A DNA stretch of 22,561 bases from positions 1-22,561 of the forward strand of contig URKT01000034.1 in the NCBI GenBank assembly GCA_900548495.1, written 5' to 3'. Below are positions 7,246 through 15,767 of the stretch, one piece after another. Under the pieces are notes generated by a model. It did no database searches and was not told where the DNA came from. It saw nothing but the letters and a program-made list of their open reading frames with translations. Made by a program: the position numbers and the translations under genes. Numbering within the stretch: the first letter of the stretch is position 1; every line of letters starts with the position of its first letter. The DNA comes from an uncultured Collinsella sp. Lineage in GTDB: Bacteria; Actinomycetota; Coriobacteriia; Coriobacteriales; Coriobacteriaceae.

Positions 7246-8928
7246 CTACTTGCGACGAAGCAGCGCCGAGACCTCGGGCATCTTAAGGACGACGGCAAGG
7301 CCAAAGGTAACAGCAAGCGAGACGACACCCGCAACGCAAACGTAGCCAAGAGTAATCAGAATCGAGCCGCCAAGTGCCCCGACAAAGTGCTCAAGCGCCC
7401 ACATGACGCCGGCGCCTGCGGCAGCACCCAGGCCACCGAGCAAAAGGCCAAAGAAACCGCCATGCAGGATAGATTTGACCTGAAGGCCACGCAGACGACG
7501 ACGCAGCCACCATAGCGAACATCCGACCAAGATCACGTAGTCGACGACATACGAAAGCGCGATTGCCGGCATACCGAAGCCCAGCACAACGCCAAACAGC
7601 AGAACCGAGCCGGCCTGGCCGATGGCGGAATACAGGCAATAGCGGCTATAGGGCTTCATGTCGAGCAAGGCAGAGAAGCTCTTCTGCATCAATACGACCA
7701 CGCCGTAGAGCGGCAGCGAGAACGCCAGGTAGACAAGGAACTCGGACACCAGCGCCACGCCGGACTCATCAAACTTGCCGGCACAGTAAATCATGTTGAG
7801 CGGACGCGCGAAGACAATCAGGTACAGCGCGAACGGAATCAGGAAGAACAGCATCTGGGCGACGCCACGCGAAATGCCCGTGCGAACGCTGTCGTAATCC
7901 TTCTCCTGTGCGTCGTGAGAGAGCTCGGTATAGAGCGCCGTCGAAAGCGAGGCGGCAATCAGCGCGTAGGGCAGCGTGTACCACAGGCGCGCATAGGCGA
8001 TGACGGAAGGACCGGTCTCGGGCTGGACCACCAGCGCGGCAGCGTTGGTGATAGAAGTCGAGACAAACATGCACACCGTGGCGAGCAGCGTCGGGATACC
8101 GAGCGCAATCGTCTGGCGCAGCGCGGGGTCCTTAAAGTCGATATGGATATGGGGATGCACGCCGTGCTTGCCAAGCGCGGGGATCTGACATGCCATCTGA
8201 ACAAAGACACCGAGGGTCGTACCGGCCGCAATCAAGATGATGCCGGCACGTTCACCAAACTGTGCGGACACGGGCGCAAAACCCATAAAGCTCGCAATGA
8301 CGATCACATTGTTGAGGACCGGGGCAAACGTCGACCAGAAGTAGTCGCGGTGTGCGTTGAGAACGCCCGAAAACACCGAGCCCAAACCATAAAACAGAAT
8401 CTGGATGGCAAAGAAACGGAACATGAACGCAGCGGTATCCATGCTGCCGCCGTCACCCGAAAGGAACGATTGCGTCCAGATAAAGCCCGGGGCGAACACG
8501 GTCCCCAGCAACGAAATGCCACCCAGCACCAAAAGCAGAATGCCAAGCAGGTTGCCCACGTACTCGTTCGAGGCCTCGCGACCCTGCTCACGCCTCACGC
8601 CCATGTACACGGGCAAAAACGCCGTCACGAGCATGCCGCCCATCACGAGTTCGTAGAGCATATTGGGCAGGTTGTTGGCGACCTGATAGGAGGACGAGAG
8701 TAGCGACATGCCGATAGCGGCCGCCATTGCCCACGTGCGGATAAAACCGGTAACGCGAGACACGATAGTCAGGATGGTCATAAGCCCGGCGGAACGACCA
8801 ACCGTGGAGTAGTCCGACGAACCCATGTCGTCAGTGTCATCTCGCGACGAAGAAGCTTCGGATGAGGGTGTCTGAGGCGCAGATTCTTTTGCAAAATGAG
8901 CTCCGCGCTTCAATTCTTCCTGCGGCAT
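7246..8928 (-). CDS. murJ: Lipid II flippase MurJ (MviN family)
   Basis: This 560-aa polytopic membrane protein moves lipid II, the peptidoglycan precursor, to the outer face of the membrane. After a hydrophilic, Ser/Asp-rich N-terminal extension of about 45 residues comes the family start GLMTILTIVSRVTGFIRTWA, with the conserved arginines of the first helix. NLLGILLLVLGG and ALLDMKPYSRYC are further MurJ/MviN-type segments, and many hydrophobic helices continue to the C-terminus. The ATG at 8926-8928 has AGAGAGGA about 7 nt upstream, inside the end of ybaK, whose stop is 3 nt before. murJ sits between ybaK and uvrC in one transcript. The family also includes other oligosaccharide-lipid flippases; MurJ is the best fit. 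Confidence 0.93.
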   Translation of the reverse strand: MPQEELKRGAHFAKESAPQTPSSEASSSRDDTDDMGSSDYSTVGRSAGLMTILTIVSRVTGFIRTWAMAAAIGMSLLSSSYQVANNLPNMLYELVMGGMLVTAFLPVYMGVRREQGREASNEYVGNLLGILLLVLGGISLLGTVFAPGFIWTQSFLSGDGGSMDTAAFMFRFFAIQILFYGLGSVFSGVLNAHRDYFWSTFAPVLNNVIVIASFMGFAPVSAQFGERAGIILIAAGTTLGVFVQMACQIPALGKHGVHPHIHIDFKDPALRQTIALGIPTLLATVCMFVSTSITNAAALVVQPETGPSVIAYARLWYTLPYALIAASLSTALYTELSHDAQEKDYDSVRTGISRGVAQMLFFLIPFALYLIVFARPLNMIYCAGKFDESGVALVSEFLVYLAFSLPLYGVVVLMQKSFSALLDMKPYSRYCLYSAIGQAGSVLLFGVVLGFGMPAIALSYVVDYVILVGCSLWWLRRRLRGLQVKSILHGGFFGLLLGGLGAAAGAGVMWALEHFVGALGGSILITLGYVCVAGVVSLAVTFGLAVVLKMPEVSALLRRK

Positions 8929-8931
8929 CGC

Positions 8932-9432
8932 TCAGTCCTCTCTCGTAATCGCGGCAACCGTCGCCCCGCAAAATGCAATTAAATCATCGGGTGCAAGCTC
9001 GAGCTGATAACCACGCTTGCCTCCCGAAATAAAAATGGTATCCCAAAGGACGCATGTCTCATCAATGAGCGTCCGGTAGCGTTTTTTCATACCGACCGGG
9101 CTGCAGCCGCCGCGAACGTAGCCAGTCGCCGCAAGCAAATCCTTCACATGCATCATGGCCAAGGACTTCTCCCCCGCGGCACGCGCGGCGGACTTTAGAT
9201 CGAGCTCGTCGGCAACAGGGATGCAGCACACGACATAGTCGTTGGACGGTGTCACGCAGACCAAAGTCTTAAATCCTTGACCGGGCTCCTCGCCAAGCTG
9301 CTCCGAAATCGCGACCCCCAGGCCCACCGACTCATCACCATCGTCTTCGTACGTATGTAGAACATAGGAAATGCCGGCGCTTTCCAGCTCGCGCATCGCA
9401 TTGGTTTTTGGCGTCTTTACAGCCTTTGCCAT
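8932..9432 (-). CDS. ybaK: YbaK-type Cys-tRNA deacylase (aminoacyl-tRNA editing)
   Basis: This 166-aa cytoplasmic protein belongs to the YbaK/EbsC editing family, which hydrolyses mischarged Cys-tRNA(Pro). Family marks are FKTLV with Lys55, IPVADELDLK (71-80), TGYVRGGCSPVGMKK (103-117) and the C-terminal ISGGKRGYQLEL. The length is normal. Start: the frame extends to 9528, but the ATG at 9430-9432 has AAAGGA 6 nt upstream and gives the standard N-terminus (MAKAVKTPKTNAMR). The upstream candidate would run over the uvrA terminator hairpin. It is the first gene of the ybaK-murJ-uvrC operon. Confidence 0.93.
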   Translation of the reverse strand: MAKAVKTPKTNAMRELESAGISYVLHTYEDDGDESVGLGVAISEQLGEEPGQGFKTLVCVTPSNDYVVCCIPVADELDLKSAARAAGEKSLAMMHVKDLLAATGYVRGGCSPVGMKKRYRTLIDETCVLWDTIFISGGKRGYQLELAPDDLIAFCGATVAAITRED

Positions 9433-9513
9433 GACATATCCTTTCCCTCGCATTCGGACGCAAGGATTAAGTATATGTCCAATTCGGCTGCATACGTCAC
9501 TTCGGCACAGCAA
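9433..9513 (-). promoter_or_regulatory. Promoter region of the ybaK-murJ-uvrC operon (weak call)
   Basis: The minus strand between the uvrA hairpin and ybaK holds TATACT in a TATACTTAAT context, with TGACGT 18 nt upstream, a reasonable but non-consensus -10/-35 pair. No SOS box (CGAAC-N4-GTTCG) is visible here, so uvrC does not look LexA controlled from this site. Confidence 0.35.
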
Positions 9514-9544
9514 GCGCCATCGAATCACAAGGAGTCGATGGCGC
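9514..9544 (-). terminator. Terminator-like hairpin after uvrA
   Basis: GCGCCATCGA (9514-9523) and TCGATGGCGC (9535-9544) form a perfect 10-bp stem with an 11-nt loop, about 20 nt after the uvrA stop. The U-tract on the minus strand is short (TTGCTGT), so termination may be incomplete and some read-through into ybaK-murJ-uvrC is possible. Confidence 0.6.
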
Positions 9545-9564
9545 CCATAAACTGAATCGCCTAT

Positions 9565-12444
9565 TTATTGAGCATCAAGTTGAGCCTGACGCTCCCGGTC
9601 ACGCCTGAGCAACGGCGCCAAAAACTTGCCCGTATAACTCTGCGGACAGCCCGCAACCTGCTCCGGTGTGCCCGAAACCACGACGGTTCCGCCGCCGTTG
9701 CCGCCCTCGGGACCCATATCGATCAGGCGGTCGGCAACCTTGATGACATCAAGGTTGTGTTCGATCACCAGCACCGTGTTGCCCGCATCGACCAAGCGCT
9801 GCAGCACATCGAGCAGCTGGCGGACGTCCTCAAAATGAAGGCCGGTCGTCGGCTCGTCCAAAATATAGAACGTCTTGCCCGTCTGGCGTCGATGAAGCTC
9901 CTTGGCAAGCTTCACACGCTGCGCCTCGCCGCCCGAGAGCGTCGTGGCGGGCTGGCCCAGGCTCACGTATCCTAAGCCTACATCGTACAGCGTCTGGAGC
10001 TTGCGCTTAATCTGCGGGATATTCCCAAAGAAGGCCAGTGCCTCGGTGACGCTCATGTCGAGCACGTCCGAGATGGTCTTGCCACGGTAGGTGACCTCGA
10101 GTGTCTCGCGGTTGTAGCGTTTACCGCCGCAAACTTCGCAGGGAACGTAGATATCGGGAAGAAAGTGCATCTCGATCTTGATCTGTCCGTCGCCCTTGCA
10201 CGCCTCACAGCGTCCGCCACTCACATTAAAGGAGAAACGACCCGGCGAGTAGCCGCGCGCCTTCGACTCCGGCGTACTCGCAAACAGCGCGCGAAGATCA
10301 TCCCACAGGCCGATATAGGTAGCAGGGTTGGAACGCGGCGTGCGGCCAATCGGCGACTGGTCGATATCGATAACCTTATCGATACACTCAATGCCCTCGA
10401 TTTTCTTATACGGACCCACAGGGCGCGTCGAGCGGTGAATGGCATTCGTAAGGGCAGGCGCAATGGTGTCGGTAACCAGGGAGCTCTTGCCCGATCCCGA
10501 CACGCCGGTAACAACCGTAAGCGTACCAAACTCGATCTTGGCGGTAACGTTTTTGAGGTTGTTGGCTCGAGCACCCGTAATTTTAAGGCAGCCGCGACCG
10601 GGCTTGCGCCGTTCATCAGGCACCCGAATCATTCGTTTGCCGGTCAGGTAAGCGCCCGTCATCGACTCAGGACACGCCATGATATCGGCAGGCGTTCCCG
10701 CCGCGACTACGTGTCCGCCGTTGACGCCGGCGCCGGGCCCCATGTCGATCACGTAGTCGGCGGCACGGATTGTATCCTCGTCGTGTTCGACAACGATAAC
10801 GGTATTGCCGATATCGCGCAGGCGCTCGAGCGTCTTGATCAGGCGCTCGTTGTCACGCTGATGAAGACCGATCGAGGGCTCATCCAGAATATAGAGCACG
10901 CCCATGAGACCCGCGCCGATCTGCGTTGCCAGGCGAATACGCTGCGCCTCGCCACCAGAAAGCGTCGCCGAGGCACGATCGAGCGTCAGATAGTCGAGTC
11001 CAACATCGACCAGAAAACGCAAGCGCTCCAGGATTTCCTTGACGATGCGCCCGCCGATAAACTGTTGGCGCTCGGTGAGCTCCAGGCCCTCAAAAAACTC
11101 GAGCGACTCACGGCACGACAGGCAACAAACCTCGTAAATGGACTTGCCGCCCACGGTGACGGCGAGCATCTCAGGGCGCAAACGAGCGCCGTGGCAGCTC
11201 GAGCACGGTTCCTCGCGAATGTACTTCTCCAAGCGCGCCTTGGTGTTCTCATTCGTCGTCTCGGTATAGCGCTCGTACAGGATATTGCGCACGCCCGAGA
11301 ACTTGGTGTCCCACTGGCTGCGGCGCCCATCGAGCTTTTGATAATCGACCGAAATCTTCTGGTCGCCCATGCCGTCTAAAAACGCGCGACGCACCCGCGG
11401 AGGCAGATCTTCCCACGGCGTATCGACACTCACCTTGAAGTGTTTACAGACCGCAGCGAAAATCTGCGGATAGTAGTTAGAGTTGCCAAACAGGCTGCCA
11501 AAGACCCCGTCGGCGATCGACTTCGAGGGGTCTTCGATTAGGGCCTCGGCATCGACCGTCTTCTTAAAGCCCAGGCCGTCGCACTCAGGACATGCGCCAT
11601 AGGGAGCGTTGAACGAAAAATCACGCGGCTGAAGATCGTCAATGGAGTGACCATGCTCCGGGCACGCCAAGGCCAACGAATACTCCAGCAGCTCGCCCTC
11701 GGTCCCCTCGGGAGCATCACGATTGGGCAGCATGTACACGTTTACATTGCCGTGAGCCAGCGCGGTCGCCTGCTCAACAGACTCGGCAATACGGCCCAGA
11801 GAGTTCTCACGGATCACGATGCGATCGACCACGACCTCGATATCGTGCTTGAACTTCTTGTCCAGATCGATCGGATCGTCGAGCGAGCGCACTTCACCGT
11901 CGACACGCACGCGGCTAAAGCCCTCGGCGCGAAGGTCCTCAAACAGTTTGGTGTACTCGCCTTTTCGCCCGCGCACCACCGGTGCCAGCACAAACGCGCG
12001 GCGGCCCTCCCCCGCCGCCAAGACCTTGTCGGCAACCTGGTCGGTCGTCTGACGCTCAATGACGCGGCCGCATTCGGGGCAGTGCGGGGTGCCCACACGG
12101 GCGAACAGCAGGCGCAGATAGTCATAAATCTCGGTTACGGTGCCAACCGTCGAGCGAGGGTTTTTAGACGTCGTCTTTTGGTCAATCGACACCGCCGGCG
12201 AAAGGCCGTCGATTGAATCCAAGTCGGGTTTGTCCATCTGGCCCAAGAACTGGCGCGCATAGCTTGAAAGGCTCTCGACGTATCGACGCTGGCCCTCGGC
12301 ATAGATAGTGTCAAATGCCAGCGAACTCTTGCCCGAGCCAGAAAGACCGGTAATGACCACGAGTTGGTCACGCGGAATGGAAACATCGATATCGCGGAGG
12401 TTGTGCTCACGAGCGCCGCGAATAACGATAGAAGAATCAGACAT
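9565..12444 (-). CDS. uvrA: UvrABC excinuclease subunit A
   Basis: This 959-aa damage-recognition ATPase loads UvrB in nucleotide excision repair. It has two ABC halves: Walker A GLSGSGKS (33-40) with signature LSGGEAQRIRL (495-505), and Walker A GVSGSGKS (647-654) with signature LSGGEAQRVKL (836-846). Both Walker B boxes are present (ILDEPS near 519-524, ILDEPT near 861-866). Zinc modules are visible at C261/H264/C285/C288 and C746/C749/C769/C772; the CPEH form of the first is a familiar Gram-positive variant as far as I recall. Start: the frame is open to 12510, but the ATG at 12442-12444 has AAGGAG about 6 nt upstream and gives the usual N-terminus (MSDSSIVIRGAREHNL). It is transcribed alone, with an SOS-like box upstream. 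Confidence 0.98.
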   Translation of the reverse strand: MSDSSIVIRGAREHNLRDIDVSIPRDQLVVITGLSGSGKSSLAFDTIYAEGQRRYVESLSSYARQFLGQMDKPDLDSIDGLSPAVSIDQKTTSKNPRSTVGTVTEIYDYLRLLFARVGTPHCPECGRVIERQTTDQVADKVLAAGEGRRAFVLAPVVRGRKGEYTKLFEDLRAEGFSRVRVDGEVRSLDDPIDLDKKFKHDIEVVVDRIVIRENSLGRIAESVEQATALAHGNVNVYMLPNRDAPEGTEGELLEYSLALACPEHGHSIDDLQPRDFSFNAPYGACPECDGLGFKKTVDAEALIEDPSKSIADGVFGSLFGNSNYYPQIFAAVCKHFKVSVDTPWEDLPPRVRRAFLDGMGDQKISVDYQKLDGRRSQWDTKFSGVRNILYERYTETTNENTKARLEKYIREEPCSSCHGARLRPEMLAVTVGGKSIYEVCCLSCRESLEFFEGLELTERQQFIGGRIVKEILERLRFLVDVGLDYLTLDRASATLSGGEAQRIRLATQIGAGLMGVLYILDEPSIGLHQRDNERLIKTLERLRDIGNTVIVVEHDEDTIRAADYVIDMGPGAGVNGGHVVAAGTPADIMACPESMTGAYLTGKRMIRVPDERRKPGRGCLKITGARANNLKNVTAKIEFGTLTVVTGVSGSGKSSLVTDTIAPALTNAIHRSTRPVGPYKKIEGIECIDKVIDIDQSPIGRTPRSNPATYIGLWDDLRALFASTPESKARGYSPGRFSFNVSGGRCEACKGDGQIKIEMHFLPDIYVPCEVCGGKRYNRETLEVTYRGKTISDVLDMSVTEALAFFGNIPQIKRKLQTLYDVGLGYVSLGQPATTLSGGEAQRVKLAKELHRRQTGKTFYILDEPTTGLHFEDVRQLLDVLQRLVDAGNTVLVIEHNLDVIKVADRLIDMGPEGGNGGGTVVVSGTPEQVAGCPQSYTGKFLAPLLRRDRERQAQLDAQ

Positions 12445-12472
12445 GGAAGCTCCTTGCCTCCTATTGCATCGA

Positions 12473-12478
12473 ATCATA
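12473..12478 (-). promoter_or_regulatory. Candidate uvrA -10 element (TATGAT)
   Basis: On the minus strand TATGAT, five of six matches to TATAAT, lies about 30 nt before the uvrA ATG. No good -35 is found 17-18 nt upstream, so the promoter would depend on other contacts or be weak. The SOS-like box lies roughly 40-50 nt upstream of the expected start point. Confidence 0.3.
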
Positions 12479-12505
12479 CTGTCGATGAGTTTAGCGCACT
12501 CGACG

Positions 12506-12519
12506 CGCACAGATGTTCG
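12506..12519 (-). promoter_or_regulatory. Near-consensus LexA/DinR SOS box upstream of uvrA
   Basis: On the minus strand the 14-mer CGAACATCTGTGCG matches the Gram-positive box CGAAC-N4-GTTCG at nine of ten half-site positions. It lies 62 nt upstream of the uvrA ATG in the uvrA/ltaS-like divergent spacer. uvrA is an SOS gene in many bacteria, which fits, but LexA specificity in this lineage is not known to me. Confidence 0.45.
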
Positions 12520-12587
12520 TAATACAAGATTCGCAGACCTTTAGCTTTGCGTATCGGGTGCTTTGTTTCTCGAAATGCCGTGGAAAG

Positions 12588-12625
12588 GTTACAGTAATCT
12601 ACTACTGAACTTAATTTGCTGTAAC
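12588..12625 (+). repeat. Inverted repeat in the leader of the phosphoglycerol transferase gene
   Basis: GTTACAG (12588-12594) and CTGTAAC (12619-12625) are perfect 7-bp arms 24 nt apart, ending 12 nt before the ATG and abutting its Shine-Dalgarno. It could be an operator for a dimeric repressor or a hairpin controlling access to the ribosome site. No clear -10/-35 pair was found for this gene. Confidence 0.4.
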
Positions 12626-12637
12626 AGAGGAACGTCC

Positions 12638-14791
12638 ATGACCGAAGATATCCCCCTTGAAATCACTTCGAGCGACATGGCCAATCTGCCCATATTCATC
12701 GCCGTCCTTATCGTGGCCACCGTCGTCGTGCGCGTGTATTTTTCAATCAAACACAATGAAAAGCCGCCCATTGCCCGCGTCTTTTGGTGCGCGACGCTCC
12801 TCATCCCGCTCGGCATGGTAGCTGCATGGATTACGAATCAATTGCTCGTAAATGAGGACAATTCCCTATGGGTCCTTTCTTATTCGGCGCTCGGTGCTAC
12901 CGCCGTCATACTTCTTGTCGAGCCCTTGGTTTCGGGACTTATCGACCAAACCGATCTTGCGACGGGAACGGTTGCCTGTATTTGCCGTGACATCCTTGTC
13001 ATCGCCGCTGTTTCAGCGCTCTCGTTCGTTTCGCTCGAAATTGCCTGTAACGAAACGTTCTATCGCATTCCCGCCAACTCATTCGGGTTTTCCGTCGGGC
13101 TGCTCGCGACGGTTCTGCTCTCCCTTTATTTGCTGGGACAGCGTCATGGAGGCGTCATGGCCCTCGTGCCCGTCGCCTGTTGCATCCTTGGCATTGCCGA
13201 GCACTTCGTCATAACGTTTAAAGGCGAAGCCATCCTGCCAAGCGATATCTTGGCCCTTGGCACCGCAATGGAAGTGAGCGAGGGATACGAGTTTACCTTT
13301 ACCGCCGGAATCGTAACCTCTCTCGCCCTGCTGGAGATTTCCCTGGGGCTTCTTTCGCTTATCCGACCGCGAAAGCTCCGTACGCCCACCCATGTCTTCC
13401 CCGCAATCGCCGCTAACCTCTGCGCTTTTCTGCTAGTGACCGTTGTGGGGCTCTCAGGCTTTTCCAGCATCGACTTGGAGCAGGCGCTGGATTTTGGATT
13501 TGACCGTTGGCAGCCCATCACCACATATACGTCTCAGGGTTTTATCACTTCGTTCACCGAAATGGTCAACGAGTTGCCCATTGAGAAGCCCGAAGGCTAT
13601 ACGCCCGATGAGGCGCAGAGCATCGAGCAGGAGCTCGCCGCCGCCTACGACAGCACGTATGGCTCGAGCGAGCAGCGCGCGGCTGCCGTTGCCCAGTTCA
13701 ATGAAATCAAGCCGACGATTGTTGCCGTCATGAACGAGAGTTTTAGCGACCTTTCGTGCTTTGAGCAGCTCCAGGCGGCCGGGTACACCGGCCCCGCATT
13801 CTACAACTCGCTTCCCGACACACTTGTTCGCGGCACCATGCTCGCTTCGGTCACCGGTGGCGGAACGGCAAACTCCGAATTCGAATTTTTGACCGGAGCG
13901 ACAACGGCCTTTGTCGGATTAGGCAAGATCCCCTATCAGCTGTATCAGATGAATGGCGTCAACAGCCTGGCAAAGGACCTTAAAGAGCTTGGGTATACCG
14001 CTACCGCTATGCACCCGCAAAACCCCGTCAACTACCATCGAGATAAGATCTATCAGCAGCTGGGCTTTGGAGACTTTCTTTCAATCGGCGATTTCGAAGG
14101 TGCGCCCTGTTACCATGCCGGCGTATGCGACTACGCCACCTACGACAAGATACTCGACCTGCTTAGAACCGACGAAGCGCCGCAGTTCATCTTTGACGTC
14201 ACGATGCAAAATCACGGCGGCTACGACTATGGCACCGTTCCCGCCGAAGAGCTGACAAACTATTGGGTCGAGGGAGCCAGCGAGGGCGCCAATAGCGCGC
14301 TCAACACCTATCTCACCTGCATCAACGCATCCGACCGGGACCTCGAGTACTTTATCAACGAGCTCCGCAATATCGGCAGACCGGTTGTTCTTGTCTTTTT
14401 TGGCGACCATCAGCCGAGCGCCGCAACGACTCTCAACGACGAGCTGTACCCTCAGGAAGATACGGCAAGCCACGCTTTCCGTGTCTATCAGTCAACCTAT
14501 TTCGTCTGGGCTAACTATGAAATCGCCGGCAATACCGAGCTCAACGTCTACGACACCGTCGGGGCAAACGAGATTGCAGCCATTACCCTTAATAAGATCG
14601 GCGCCCCGCTCACCGACTATCAAAAGGCCCTGCTTGCAACAAGGTCAGATGTGCCCACCATCAATGTCGCCGGCTATCTCGGTGCCGACGGGCTGCGCTA
14701 CAACTTGGAATCTGAAGACAGCCCATACACCTCGACGATCGACAAGCTGCAGCGCATGCAATACCTCGAGTTCGCCAGCAAAGTTCAGTAA
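12638..14791 (+). CDS. LtaS/MdoB-type phosphoglycerol transferase (LTA synthase family)
   Basis: This 717-aa membrane enzyme of the sulfatase/alkaline phosphatase superfamily probably transfers glycerol phosphate from phosphatidylglycerol onto a cell-surface glycopolymer. The N-terminal part (about 1-275) has some eight hydrophobic helices. The catalytic domain shows the expected metal and active-site residues: E367 (NESFSD), nucleophile T410 (GGGTANSEFE), R468 (NYHRD), H526 (QNHGGY), and D590-H591 (FFGDHQ). The acidic N-terminus and the basic loop after the first helix suggest N-out topology, which with eight helices puts the catalytic domain outside. Start: ATG at 12638 with AGAGGAAC upstream; the frame is open from 12563. 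It is transcribed away from uvrA. The actual polymer (lipoteichoic acid or other) is not shown by the sequence. Confidence 0.9.
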   Translation: MTEDIPLEITSSDMANLPIFIAVLIVATVVVRVYFSIKHNEKPPIARVFWCATLLIPLGMVAAWITNQLLVNEDNSLWVLSYSALGATAVILLVEPLVSGLIDQTDLATGTVACICRDILVIAAVSALSFVSLEIACNETFYRIPANSFGFSVGLLATVLLSLYLLGQRHGGVMALVPVACCILGIAEHFVITFKGEAILPSDILALGTAMEVSEGYEFTFTAGIVTSLALLEISLGLLSLIRPRKLRTPTHVFPAIAANLCAFLLVTVVGLSGFSSIDLEQALDFGFDRWQPITTYTSQGFITSFTEMVNELPIEKPEGYTPDEAQSIEQELAAAYDSTYGSSEQRAAAVAQFNEIKPTIVAVMNESFSDLSCFEQLQAAGYTGPAFYNSLPDTLVRGTMLASVTGGGTANSEFEFLTGATTAFVGLGKIPYQLYQMNGVNSLAKDLKELGYTATAMHPQNPVNYHRDKIYQQLGFGDFLSIGDFEGAPCYHAGVCDYATYDKILDLLRTDEAPQFIFDVTMQNHGGYDYGTVPAEELTNYWVEGASEGANSALNTYLTCINASDRDLEYFINELRNIGRPVVLVFFGDHQPSAATTLNDELYPQEDTASHAFRVYQSTYFVWANYEIAGNTELNVYDTVGANEIAAITLNKIGAPLTDYQKALLATRSDVPTINVAGYLGADGLRYNLESEDSPYTSTIDKLQRMQYLEFASKVQ

Positions 14792-14805
14792 GCCCGCCCA
14801 TTCGC

Positions 14806-14840
14806 TTGGGCCCATCGTATTGCAAGCATGCTCGGCCCAA
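14806..14840 (+). terminator. Weak hairpin after the phosphoglycerol transferase gene
   Basis: TTGGGCC (14806-14812) pairs with GGCCCAA (14834-14840) across a 21-nt loop that itself contains GCATGC. It starts 14 nt after the stop. There is no U-tract, so it is at best a weak or Rho-assisted terminator. Confidence 0.3.
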
Positions 14841-14851
14841 ATGCATCGCAA

Positions 14852-14881
14852 ATGACTCCCGCTCGCAAACGAGGGTACAAT
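14852..14881 (+). promoter_or_regulatory. Candidate promoter for the Mrp-flavoprotein operon
   Basis: ATGACT (14852-14857, four matches to TTGACA) and TACAAT (14876-14881, five matches to TATAAT) are spaced 18 nt. The expected start point near 14888 leaves a leader of about 50 nt containing the GC palindrome GGGGCCCC (about 14901-14908) before the Shine-Dalgarno. Confidence 0.45.
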
Positions 14882-14936
14882 GACGCTCGTGTCACATCAC
14901 GGGGCCCCGGCCCCAACATATACAAAGGAGTCATAC

Positions 14937-15767
14937 ATGGGTTGCGAGCACGCACAGGCCGCCGGCGGACAAACGTCGCCGTCGCAATTTGAGGAGAACA
15001 CGCTGTCCGAGGTCAAACGCGTCATCGCCGTGCTTTCCGGCAAGGGCGGTGTCGGCAAGTCGTTTGTCACCGGTGCCATCGCCACCGAGCTTGCCCGTCA
15101 CGGCCACAAGGTCGGCGTCCTCGATGCCGACATCACCGGTCCCTCTATCCCCAAGATGTTCGGTATGAGCGGACGCCACGTCCATGCCCTTGGCAACCTT
15201 ATGCTGCCCGAAATCTCCGAGCACGGCGTCAAGGTCATGAGTTCCAACCTGCTGCTCCAAAACGAGACCGACCCCGTCCTTTGGCGCGGTCCGGTCATCG
15301 CAGGCGCCATTAGGCAGTTCTGGAGCGAGACCTCGTGGGGCCCCATCGACTACCTGCTGGTCGACATGCCTCCGGGAACAGGCGACGTCGCTCTCACCGT
15401 CTTCCAGTCACTGCCCGTCGACGGCATCGTCATCGTCACGAGCCCGCAGGATCTGGTCTCGATGATCGTCGCCAAGGCGGTCAACATGGCCGAGAAGATG
15501 AACGTCCCCATTCTGGGCATCGTCGAAAACATGAGCTATATTGAGTGCCCCGACTGCGGCAGGAAGATCGAGGTCTTTGGCAAGAGCAGGCTCCCCGAGG
15601 TCGCAGAGCGCTATAACCTCGACATCTTGGGCCAGCTTCCCATTAATCCGGCACTCGCCGTGGCCTGCGATAAGGGCGAGGTCGAGACCGCACTGCCCGA
15701 TGGCATGTTGCCCAAGGCAGTCTCTGCCGTCGAGGCCATTACCCCGCACGAGACCGACGAGGCCTAA
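14937..15767 (+). CDS. Mrp/NBP35-family P-loop ATPase (iron-sulfur cluster carrier)
   Basis: This 276-aa cytoplasmic protein belongs to the Mrp/ApbC/NBP35 family, which binds and delivers Fe-S clusters. It has the deviant Walker A GKGGVGKS (35-42), DADITGPSIP (63-72), the family segment DMPPGTGD (143-150) and the cluster-binding C204-P-D-C207. Cys3 near the N-terminus is an additional possible ligand. It lacks an N-terminal DUF59 domain, as in the shorter forms of the family. Start: ATG at 14937 with AAAGGAG 6 nt upstream; the frame is open from 14880 but that start has no ribosome site. Its TAA is directly followed by the GTG of the flavoprotein gene, so both are probably translated together. 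Confidence 0.93.
   Translation: MGCEHAQAAGGQTSPSQFEENTLSEVKRVIAVLSGKGGVGKSFVTGAIATELARHGHKVGVLDADITGPSIPKMFGMSGRHVHALGNLMLPEISEHGVKVMSSNLLLQNETDPVLWRGPVIAGAIRQFWSETSWGPIDYLLVDMPPGTGDVALTVFQSLPVDGIVIVTSPQDLVSMIVAKAVNMAEKMNVPILGIVENMSYIECPDCGRKIEVFGKSRLPEVAERYNLDILGQLPINPALAVACDKGEVETALPDGMLPKAVSAVEAITPHETDEA

Noticed and set aside
5710..7515. A 601-codon plus-strand open frame opposite uvrC and the end of murJ
   Set aside because: It crosses the boundary of two real minus-strand genes and has no family features.
9433..9528. Longer ybaK start at 9528
   Set aside because: It would run through the uvrA hairpin and the promoter region, lacks a ribosome site, and adds residues not seen in the family.
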